DNA from: Isoetes taiwanensis
Lineage: Eukaryota; Streptophyta; Lycopodiopsida; Isoetales; Isoetaceae
Direction: 5' to 3'
Assembly: GCA_021234155.1 (NCBI GenBank)
Contig: JAJEKV010000846.1
Location: 1 to 64,000, forward strand
Length of the DNA: 64,000 bases
Shown: in pieces, positions 24,712-34,041 of the stretch
How the letters are laid out: every line of letters starts with the position of its first letter
Numbering within the stretch: position 1 is the first letter of the stretch
Translations under genes and position numbers: made by a program
The notes under the pieces: model-generated
What the model was told of the DNA's origin: nothing
Database searches by the model: none
The model's input: the letters and a program-made list of their open reading frames with translations, nothing else

Positions 24712-24995
24712 TGTATTCTGGAGTACACGCATGCTTTCATAGTAAAGCAAGTTGTATTCCGGAATACACAACCGCTCCCCGGAGTTGCTATCTTGCAAAG
24801 AAATATGCTGCTTCACGGAAATGATTATGTATTCCGGAATACCATTTTGTTTTGTCGCGCTCGAAGACACGAACATGTATTGCGGAATACAAATTTGTAA
24901 AAAATATTATTGACATTGCTGGACTACACTACAGCATGTATATTTCGAAATACAAAGCTTACACAACAGCACAACATAATGTATTCCAAAATACA
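24712..24995. repeat. Palindrome cluster, left side
   Basis: Six copies of the 16-bp palindrome TGTATTCCGGAATACA or close variants occur in 284 bp: 24712-24727 (two changes), 24753-24768 (perfect), 24828-24843, 24876-24891, about 24938-24955 (TATTTCGAAATA core) and 24980-24995. They lie 3' of, or in an intron near the 3' end of, the reverse-strand gene that starts below 25279. The spacers between copies are unrelated to each other, so this is not a simple satellite. Confidence 0.9.
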
Positions 24996-25045
24996 CCGCT
25001 GCTACTAGATCTACAATTGCCAAATAGTTAATCTTGACGGAGAAC

Positions 25046-26330
25046 TTACTTGTGCAATTCCTTGGGCATTTCTTCAAGGGTAAACTCCTTGTCGACAACC
25101 TTCTGAAGCAGCTGTTCTAATAGCTCAGTGTCAGAAAAGCCATGCATTTCCCTCCAGACAGTAATCGTCATTTCTTTCTTTGACACGTTGGAGGTTTTCT
25201 TCTTAGCTGTCTCCTTGCCTTTGCTCGTCAACTCCCCGCGTTCAAACATAGTGAATATTTCATTCTGGAGTTCCCATATCTGTTCAGGAAAATTGTAATT
25301 CACTTTGTGGACTAGTAAAATCAAACACGAAAAAGCTAAAAAAAACTTTAGGACGATTTCTTATTTCGGAATATGGATCATGCATACCTTGCTATCTCTG
25401 AATGCCAACTGGAACCAGTTGTCATGGCCAATGAGTGACTGTCTTTTGTTAGCTTCGTCATATTTTAGGCAGCATTCAATGGCGCATGCCTCCTTAAGCC
25501 AAGAAGTACGTTATCTTCTTTAGGTCCTCACCGTACTTTTCCTTGAAAATAACATATTCTTTGTGCATGAACCCGATCTTGTCGACGAAGCTCATTTTCA
25601 ATTTGTACTTGTTGTCAGCATGTGTGGGTGTTGGCAACGATCTTCGCTTCTTCATCAGTAAGACCACATTAAACAACACACAGGGCAGAGAGGTACCTTG
25701 GGTTCTTTTTCTCTTTGTAGAGTTGCTTCTTGCCTTGAAGCTGTGATTTCCTCCCAAGACATAATGCGTGTAGGTTTCTGCGTTTTCCCTGTCATAGTCT
25801 TGTGGGTCAGTGCACCGCTCCCTGTCAACAAGGACAACAATTGGGGCCACATGAGCATTTGGATTGCTCCTTATTCTGTCTTTCAGGTTTCTGAAATGGT
25901 CTGTGCAAATTTTCCAAACCTGAAATGGCCTTTCACCAACTTCATTTTTAGGGGGTAGCTTCATGCAAGTTACTGGAAGATATATGACCCCTTGAACAAA
26001 CTTCTCCCTGTTTATTGCCTCGAGGTTTTATCTATTTTCTTCTCCTTTATTGTAACCCCGGGAGCTTCTCCTTTTCCTTTTCTTTTCTTTGTGCTTTCCT
26101 CGGGGACTTTCGCTGCTGCACCTTTCCTTTTTTTTAGTTCTTTAGCAGCTATGGTGTCTCTTGGCTTGCTGAGTTTTTCGGGTTGCTCCTCTTCCTCTTC
26201 CTCTGAACTTCCGTCCTCCTTGTTTTATTCAGAGATGCTAGCAACAGGTGACCCACTCTCATGCTCAGACTCACTAATAGGAAAGTCCTCGCTGTGACTG
26301 GAACAAACCTTCCTAATGATGGAAACTAAG
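25046..26330 (-). pseudogene. Multi-exon gene relic with ParB-like segment
   Basis: Reading 26310 to 25050, three parts are seen. First, an acidic then lysine-rich linker (GSSEEEEEEQPEKL, KKRKGAAAK, STKKRKGKG). Second, EKFVQGVIYLPVTCMKLPP, PFQVWKICTDHF, VAPIVVLVDRERCTD, YTHYVLGGNHSFKA and, in a shifted frame, GLTDEEAKIVANTH, then MSFVDKIGFMHKEY. Third, exons LKYDEANKRQSLIGHDNWFQ (ending 25388 at a GT donor) and IWELQNEIFTMFERGEL (25279-25050, CAG acceptor, GTAAGT donor). The strand-turn pattern VVLVDR...YVLGGNH...A, followed by a helical region, recalls the ParB/sulfiredoxin N-domain (GG.H/GERR box); this is inference from memory. Two stops and at least two frame changes mark decay. Palindrome clusters flank it, with one degenerate half-copy (25361) in its 108-nt intron and none in exons. 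Confidence 0.5.
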
Positions 26331-26344
26331 CTTTATTTGTTCCG

Positions 26345-26740
26345 TTAATGTGAGATATACTTGTACAATGTTTCCGGTTGCATACTGATGATTCTAAAAA
26401 GTGCAATGTCAACCACAATGAAGTCCTGGGAGGTCTTGAAAGAAAGCCTCCCCACTTGACCATCTTGTCTGGCAACCTCAGAAACATCTTTGATTGTTCC
26501 GAAGTTGACGAACTCGGTGTCGTCGTAGCGTTTTTGTCCAGAGCATTTGCAAACATAGATAAATATCAATGTACTATATTTTCCACCTGCACCTCTGGTT
26601 ACAAACCACTGGGTTTGGAAGTTCTTGTAAATCGAAGGCTCCTCAGTGTCCTGCGACTTTCTCTGTAGGTGTGGCTGTTTGACAAGCTTTAGCATTTTGG
26701 TGCTCTCTTGCTTCATTCTTGCCTGCCAAAGTTAAGTTTT
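26345..26740 (-). pseudogene. Upstream exon of the same gene, unrecognised
   Basis: A 123-codon reverse-strand frame begins after an acceptor-like TTTGGCAG (about 26735) and contains QTQWFVTRGAGGKYSTLIF, CSGQKRYDDTEFV and VARQDGQVGRLSF. It has the composition of real coding sequence, and its CSGQ and strand-rich character suggest a small beta-rich domain. I do not recognise the family. It is probably the 5' neighbour of the ParB-like part, but the join to 26310 needs a transcript. Confidence 0.4.
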
Positions 26741-26777
26741 AAACAACATTGTCAAGAGTAAAAAAAGAAAGAAAAAC

Positions 26778-27645
26778 GTATTCCAGAATAACAATTGCTA
26801 AGTCGTGTGTTAAATGCAAGCAAAAAGCAGAAAAAACAGCCAGACAAAAGTCGCACAAGCATGCTATTTTGTGTGTATTGTTAAAGACTAAAAAATAACA
26901 AACTTAACGCCTAAATTTACTGGAGCTACCAAATTCTTATTCCGGAATACACTTTGCCCTTCTTGTTTAAGCAAAGTGTATTCCGTAATACACTTTTGCC
27001 TTTTGTCTTTAGGCAAAGTGTATTCTGGAATACATTTTGCCCTTCTTGTTTAACCAGAGTGTATTCCGGAATACACTTCGCCTTTTGTGTTTGGCGAAGT
27101 GTATTCCAGAATACACTCTGCTTAAACAAGAAGGGCAAAGTGTATTTCAGTTGCCTAAAGACAAAAGGCGAAAGTGTATTTCAGAATACACTTTGCCCTT
27201 CTTTTTTAAGCGTAGTGTATTCCAGAATACACTTTGTTTAAACAAGAAGAGCAAAGTGTATTCTCACTTTAGCCCACCATATAGTTCTAAATGCTTATTC
27301 CAGAATAAGAAAAAGGATCTAACAAATCTAAAAAATGTACAATGTACTTCACACGCTTACCTGTCCATGATTTTCGCTATGTGATCCAGAATACAGCAAC
27401 TGTGAATAGAACAGAAGGCACTAGGACTGGCGACTGAAGCTGTGAAACCGGAATATGCAACTGAGATGCTAAATTTTCATTTTTAAAGGTAGACTATGGT
27501 CCGCTCTCTTTTTCTATGTAAAGTGGAATACGACTTGTCCAAACAGGCTGGACTATTGTATTCTGGAATAGATTTTATGCACTCACCTAGCAAATGCATC
27601 ACACCAAACTGTATTCCGGAGTAGCTTTTTGTATTCTCGAATAAC
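26778..27645. repeat. Palindrome array, right side
   Basis: At least 12 copies of GTGTATTCCGGAATACAC or close variants occur, eight of them at roughly 38-42 bp spacing between 26938 and 27267: 26976-26993, 27018-27035, 27059-27076 (perfect 18 bp), 27099-27116, 27174-27191 and 27215-27232, plus partial copies at 26938, 27140 and 27256. The spacers are themselves related: TTTGCCCTTCTTGTTTAAGC and TTTGCCTTTTGTCTTTAGGC alternate, some inverted. Outliers lie at 27294, 27379, 27557, 27610 and 27630. The arms make each unit able to fold, and pairs of units form longer inverted repeats. Confidence 0.92.
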
Positions 27646-27719
27646 AGTTGCACAACCGTCCAGTGAGTTACTTACATGTTCCCGGTATTTTGCAGTTGTT
27701 TAAATGGTTAACCGCGTCG

Positions 27720-28740
27720 TGAACAAACTTCTCTAGTACTTCTATTTCCGATGGAACACGTGACGCAAATGCTTCTCCGACTCCTACCTCGGCAAGATCC
27801 TTATTGCTCCTTGAAGACACTCCGAGTCCAGTAACTAGTAGACTACCACCACCTTTCCAACCCTCTCCAAGTCCAGTAAGAAACAGGCTTCCCCCTCCTT
27901 TCATTGCCTCACCAGTTGTACGTAGCAATCTTCCACCACCTTTTGTTCCATCCCCCAAAACTACAGAGGCTCGAACTCAGCAGGTTTTCCATAACAGACT
28001 ACCCCAACCATTTCTAGTTTCTCCTTCTTCACTTAGACAAACAAGGACTGCAGCACACTCAGAAGACTGCGATATTTTCCACAGCTTCTCCCACCACGAC
28101 TTCACTACAAATGAAGGTAACCTCGCAGCATCTACTCCTCTTCATACGACCATAGTGACACATGGGTTTGTATAATTCCAGTTGGCTGTAAAGGACATGT
28201 TTGAACGAACTCCTTGTGAAGAAGCTGCAACAACATTTGCTGGCACAACATCTTATGGCCCATCTCCTTCATTCAACACTATGCCTCCGACTTATCCGGG
28301 TACAGCTTCACGTGGTTTATTTTCCTCTACAATTAAGGACAGAGGAGGTCATCCCTAGAGTAGAACTCTCATCAAAAGATGAAGACACTAACGAGATGCA
28401 ACGAGATTACACATTCTCCAGCCAGTCCTCCAAGAAATTCAAGGTGGATTTTAGTTCGAGAGCATGCTCCTCTGTAAGAAGAAGAAACCTTATATTCGAA
28501 CACAAAATGAGGAGACTTCTAAAAACTAAATGCTGCTCATTGGATTGCATCATCCTCCCAATGTGGCAATTAGAAGTGAAGAGCGCCTTTTGCGGTACCA
28601 AGATTGTTTGGGATCATTTGGAATGGCCCATAGATCCAAACTCTGTTATTTTAGTTGCTATGGCTCTACATGCATGTTTAGAAATGGTGCACCTAGTTAT
28701 CTATGAAAACAACTATGTTTTGGCCTCCGAAACATAAACC
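27720..28740 (+). other. Proline-rich repeat ORFs, unknown gene
   Basis: The + frame from about 27750 to 28175 has four imperfect repeats of about 17 residues built on RLPPPF..SP (SRLPPPFQPSPSPVRN, RLPPPFIASPVVRS, LPPPFVPSP, RLPQPFLVSP). Another frame, 28195-28365, reads CEEAATTFAGTTSYGPSPSF and MPPTYPG. From 28370 comes DEDTNEMQRDYTF and SSKKFKVDFSSRACSS. The frames may be exons of one Pro/Ser-rich disordered protein divergent from the ParB-like gene. The complementary frame of the first part (Gly-rich GGGSL repeats) is judged a shadow. No family is recognised. Confidence 0.3.
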
Positions 28741-29249
28741 TTGTGTGCTGCCAGGTTATTGTTGGTTTACATTATGGAGATTGAGTTTTTGTCATTTGCA
28801 CTTGGACGTGGTCGAGAAGTTGCAGTTGAAGAGGCAAAGCACCAGGAACTGACGGAATGGGGTTTGAATCTATTCTCCTCCCGCTGTGGCATCAAGGGCT
28901 AATTGTATACATATTATCTTTAATAGAAGTGCCCAAAAGAGTTGGAATTATTGACCTTACACACGATCTTAGGCCTATTCAGACTTGTGACAGTTGAAAT
29001 CATGCAAAGAAACTCTTATGAAGCTCAACATCCAAAAAACTGTTATCTCAAAGTTTTTATATACGTATCCACACATCCTGTTTAGATGAATTATCTCAAC
29101 AAAGAAACTGAATTAGCAAAACAAACGAACTGGCTCAACAATCAATTAGAGTCCATTGAATGGAGCGCTGCAACCGATTTTTGATGGTTCTATAGTGCTT
29201 GAATAAGCAAACTAATCAAGATTGTGAAAACTCTCATGGTATGTTAGGG

Positions 29250-31080
29250 TTCAAGGTCGCCATCGCCATTTTCCCGCTAGGACTAACAAACTTAGGATCC
29301 CTATCTGATATGATCATCCGTGGCATACCATGAAGGCGGAAGATCTTCTTAGTAAAAATGTATGCCGTATCCAATGCAGTGTCAGTGGTTTGGCATGGCA
29401 AAAAGTTGCCATTTTAGAGAGCTTATCCACCACTACCGTCAAAGCATCATATCCCCTCAAGGTTTGTGGAGGCCAACTATGAAATCCGTGGTAATGTTTT
29501 TCCACTTGGCATTGGGAACTTCCAAAGTTTCCGAGGCCGTACGGTATGCTTAGGCCATCCGCTGAAATAATATGGCCTAAGTACTCCACCTCCGTAGTCA
29601 AAATTGGGCACTTGGAAACTTAGCAAAAAAGCTTATGGGGACTGCAATTTTTGCAGAGCCATTCGAAGATGGTGTTCATGCTCCTCCAACATCTTGTTGT
29701 AAATACGTACATCATCAAAGAAGATGATAACAAACTCATCAAGGGAATTTGCAGAAGACATCATTCATGAGTCGCCAATCAAAAGAGCATAACATTAGAC
29801 TCATAATGGCCATGTCTCGTCCTAAAGTCTGACTATTATGGATGTCCTCCTCTTTTATTCTTATCTGGTAACCTGACCAGAGTTCAACCTTGGGAAAGTA
29901 TTTAGCTCCTTATAGCTGGTTGATTAAATCATCTGCCCTTGGTAAAGCATAGCTATTCTTGATTTTATGCGTGTGCAATTGACGATGGTCAATGCACATT
30001 CTTAAAGTACCATCCTTTGTCTTGGAAAATAAAATAGGTACCCCAAAAGGTGATACACTCGGCCGAATAAATCCCAATCTAAGAAGGTCCTAGAACTGCT
30101 TCTTAAGTTCTATCAATTGAGGTGTATTCCTACGATATGGAGCCTTACTGATTGGCTTTGTACCACTAACTCACGCTCCACTCCCTTGAAAGTTGACGTG
30201 CATACCATTTGATCCAGTGTATGTCACTTCCGGTTGCTGACACGCATTATTGGCTTTAGCAGTGCCCAAGAATTGGATAACAATAATGAGGTCATATTTC
30301 ACAATATTCTTGATCTTAGGTCCCAAAGAAATGGATGCTCTTGGCAACTGTATATGCAATTTGAGGCAGCGCTCTTGGATAATTCAAATAGTTTTACTTG
30401 CCAATTGAACGGGTTGTGGCTTAGATCTCAAGGTTTCGGTATGAAAAATTTCTGCCATCCTTGGAAAACAAAGTTATGGATATTATCCCAATCCATACAA
30501 AGAAAAAGAATTGAGAGTCTATCTTTCCACTGGTGACTATAACAGTTATTTGACAACCTGCATTCCCTATTTCTATAGCTGCAAAACTATGGCTCTCACC
30601 TTCAATGTAATCTCATGGCGTGTCACCACCTGCGTTAAGTAAGTCAGTCATAGGAGGAAGCTCCTCGCAACTCGCAATTCGCTACTGCTATTGCCGCCCG
30701 AGCTATCTGCATCAACAAAAGGGCACTTCTGAATGTGGTCCTATTCTTCCTGAGCTGTTTTTGTGCTGAAAAACTATTGCTTTTGCATATTCTGTCCACC
30801 AAATACGCGCTGGACAGGTGAGGTTATGGTAGCAACTTTGCCGGTGTCTTTATCAGTCATTCTATACGAGGTGCTAAAATCATAGATCTCATCCAACCAA
30901 GACTTGGCATCCATGCCGGAGAATTGGGCAAGCATTCAGTTCCTCCATATGCTAATCTTTATGGAGACAACCATTTTTTGATAATCTTCCTTAGTAGACT
31001 TCTCCTATTCACTGTTAGAATCCGTGGAGTCGGTGGAATCCAAGTTCGAGGTGAATGTCGGTGACTGATTAAGAACAATA
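29250..31080 (-). pseudogene. Ty3/gypsy retrotransposon relic
   Basis: The reverse strand carries RT blocks [37 protein letters not shown] and [13 protein letters not shown] (30130-29950), then EFVIIFFDDVRIYN with EEHEHHLRMALQKL (about 29745-29650), where FFDD replaces the usual Y/F.DD box. TEVEYLGHIISADGL (29595-29555) marks the RT-RNase H boundary. It then passes directly into integrase (GYDALTVVVDKLSKMATF, later GMPRMIISDRDPKF), so the whole RNase H and the integrase zinc finger are deleted. Sequence from 30170 to 31080 is where gag and protease should be and contains only broken frames. Stops are frequent. No LTR or primer-binding site was found. Confidence 0.85.
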
Positions 31081-31091
31081 CAAAAATGATA

Positions 31092-32560
31092 TCAAGAGGT
31101 TGATCCTGCCTCATCCTGCATAGGGGAGGGAGGCTCAGGCCGTTTGCGATGACGAAGAAAGGTCACGCCGGGGTTGACAGTAAGGGCAATTGCTGAAGCA
31201 ATCTCAGATGGGAAAGCAGTCGCCAAGGGCACAACTACCAACATTTTCATGCTCATCCAAGTGGCACTATCATGAGCCAAGGTGGTGATGGAAAGATCAC
31301 GTCGCACCAACACAAGAGTATGAGTTTGACAATTGATTTTCTTGTGGCCCGCCATGGTAGCCAAGGCCCTGATTGCCCACTGGGATGCCGCTGCTTCGGG
31401 AGCTAAATCATTGGCAATGAATAACACTTGATCTTCATTAAAAGCAGAGAGGAAGAAACAAGTAAGATGGTTACCCAAGGCCTTTACTTTCTCCGAATTG
31501 GAAGTGGCGACTTCTTTGTCAAGATCCATCGTCAACTTCTCTTCCTTAGCTTCCTCTTTCTCTTCACAGGCATGGTCCTTGTCCTTCGTCAAATCCTCAC
31601 CTTCTTCATCTGGTTCCATAGAAATCTCCACATCGTTGATGTTTGAAATATAGTATTCCATTGTTGTGAAGGCTTCCTTTGGCGGCTTAGATGGGGCTCC
31701 TTAGAGCAAGAGGTGTCACAACCACAGGAGGGTATCCACAGGATCAAAATCTTCTTGTTGATAACTTAATAATTGTTGAACTGAAGGTGGAAGCTCAGGA
31801 GTAGAGTCGTCAAAGAGGTCATTTATGCAATACTCAGCTAATTCATAGAGGACATCTGGTTTTGTCTTGTGTCTGATATTGCCAATGACATGATACGTCC
31901 ATATGATGTCTTCGAGCAAGAAATACTGTTGCCCGTTGACATCAACAACCGGTAACTTATCTAGCCCAGTTAGCTTGTATCCCTGACTCCTATGAACTGG
32001 CATCTCCTTAGTCAACTGCTTCCATTGTGCATAATCATCTTTGTCCACTCTCTCATCATCTTCCTGGGGTTCCAAAATGGGCATCTTGCTTTTCTCTTCC
32101 TCTATGTTCTCATCTTTAATATACTGGTCGATCAAAATGGCTAGTGCAAAACGAACTTTGAAATAAGTATGGCCCTCCCATACAGACTGTTTACCCCTGG
32201 AAGTGACGCCATAGAGTACTTGATAAACATGACGGTCATCTCCTAACATTTGAAGCAGAAGACTCTGAGGAAGACATAGCTGCGCCGAGTCTGGCAGAGT
32301 GGGGAACCATCTCTTAGATGTAAAAGGTCATGCAAGGATCATATTCGGGGTTGGCTTGCACATTGGCAATAAGGTCCACTTCTTATAAGAAGATGCTACC
32401 TGTGGATCCCAGTGCTCACCATCGGTGTACCATTCAAGGCACGTGGAGTAGTTCATAGAGCAAGGCGAAAGGGCAAGGAGGTGATGGCGCTGAAAGGAGT
32501 GGTAAGAAATGAAAACCCTAAAGCAACTCCACTTAAATATGCTGATTTCATCCATTATTA
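31092..32560 (-). pseudogene. Repeat-family ORF copy B
   Basis: This second copy of the family at 0.66-1.5 kb is better preserved. The frame 32290-31716 reads LPDSAQLCLPQSLLLQ, VYQVLYGVTSRGKQSVWEG, FALAILIDQYIKDENI, YFLLEDIIWTYHVIG, LYELAEYCINDL and VQQLLSYQQ. After a stop at TLLWL the frame 31661-31092 reads KEEAKEEKLTMDLDKEVAT, FFLSAFNEDQVLF, APEAAASQWAIRALATMAG, LVRRDLSITTL and WMSMKMLVVVPLATAFP. Upstream, 32460-32330 reads EHWDPQVASSYKKWTLLP. The second frame begins with an acidic/basic charged stretch and has the same weak H2A-like look as copy A. No H3-like segment was found here. It abuts the gypsy relic at 31085. Confidence 0.6.
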
Positions 32561-32640
32561 CAAAAATATAATTTATTTTAATATATTTTAATATAACAAA
32601 AAGTTTAGATATGTGTATAACATAATAAAGAAGACGTATT

Positions 32641-32686
32641 TATACAAAAAAAAAAAAAAAAAAAAAAAACAAAAAAAAAAAAAACC
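32641..32686 (+). repeat. Interrupted poly-A tract
   Basis: There is a run of A broken by single C residues, followed by CCTAGC. It could be the tail of a retroposed element or simple slippage. The reverse-strand ORF copy B begins just below it. Confidence 0.7.
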
Positions 32687-33053
32687 TAGCAATAAGGCGC
32701 AACAATAGGCTTGGGCAGTTTTAGGATTAGAGATTAGGTTAGATTGTTGAGGAAATGCTAGTTTTAAAATAAAAGTTAGTTTTTCATTTGATTAGGCTAG
32801 ATTGTTGACAGAAACTTTATTAGACAAACTGTTAGTCAATGAAATATATCGAACATGTTTATTGGCAGGTGCTTTTGCAAAAAGGCACACCAGAAGACTG
32901 TGGCCATTGTCAAACTGGTGATTACTTGAAGTTCTTAACTATAAGAGGAATTTAAGCTATAACAATCTAAATAAAGAACAACTAAGAGTTTTGAATATGT
33001 AACAAAGTTAGAATCGGCCCAATTTTCAATGTTTTTGCAGTGTTGAGATTGCT

Positions 33054-33140
33054 ATTTTCTTTTTCTTTTTCTTTTTCTTTTTCTTTTTCTTTTTCTTTTT
33101 CTTTTTCTTTTTCTTTTTCTTTTTCTTTTTCTTTTTCTTT
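33054..33140. repeat. (CTTTTT)n microsatellite
   Basis: About 14 tandem units of the hexamer CTTTTT occur without visible interruption. The reverse strand reads as alternating Lys-Glu, which produces a spurious ORF. Confidence 0.97.
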
Positions 33141-34041
33141 TATACAGTTGGCTAGGTTTTGGTCGCCCATATAGGGTTTAGTACTTTGAAAAAAGGGTTC
33201 CACATTTTGCTTCTTTTTGTGTCTGTTACGTTGGCAAAGGGGCTGTGGTGTGATAGATTAGATCTGAAGACCCTCCATCGCCTCTCAGGTACATTTTCCT
33301 CTTTTTGAAGGCACTTTTGGCTTTATGGCCAATTGCTTGCGATTATATGGGTTTGATTTTGCTTGGCAACATGGTAGCATGCGGATTTAACTCCAAGCTA
33401 GGCGTGCTGCATGGTTTTAGACAAGGGGCCAGTCCAAAAGCGTTAGTTTTTCTTGTGTTATGTCGAGGAAATTAGGGAAGATGTTGCAGGATAACCAAAT
33501 TACAAGGGTAAAATTATTTAATGCAGGTACATGATGCATTTGCCTTTGAAACATACAAGATCTATGCCTTCATTACTCCCTTCGTAAGTGTTTTACCAAC
33601 CCTTGGGCCTCCTAAAGATAGGTTTTACAAGATTCTTGCATGAACTAAGTGAGCCAGGCATGAAACTATATCGGTATGTGGCATTTATGCAAGACGCAAG
33701 GAAGCTTGGTACTATTTGTTGGTGGTTGTTGCAACATCTTTGATCTGTTGTTACATAAATTCCACTTTGTTCCTCTTATTTTGGGGTTGAATCCTCCTCG
33801 ACCTATTACTTACCTTCCATGGCCATTGAAGTTGTTGCTCTTGTTTTGAATGTGCACATGCCATTGAATTTGAATGTCTCTTTTTTCGTGTTTAATTTTT
33901 GCAAATGTTCTTTGATTGCTTATTTGCTGGAAACGTTCATTCAATTTAGCAATAAAAAAATAAGAATATACAATACCTCCTCATAATTTGATATAGCCAG
34001 TGGTTAAAGAACTGAATTTTGCCTCCCATACATGATTCAAT
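33141..34041. other. No gene recognised
   Basis: The frames are short and broken. Nothing beyond simple AT-rich sequence is supported between the microsatellite and the kinase pseudogene. Confidence 0.35.

Noticed and set aside
26938-27267. CRISPR-like array of palindromic repeats
   Set aside because: The spacers are related to one another rather than unique, the genome is eukaryotic and no cas gene is present.
27668-27958. Reverse-strand Gly-rich GGGSL repeat protein
   Set aside because: The forward frame gives more protein-like proline repeats and continues into similar Pro/Ser-rich frames; not fully excluded.
33003-33203. Lys-Glu repeat ORF
   Set aside because: It is a translation of the CTTTTT microsatellite.
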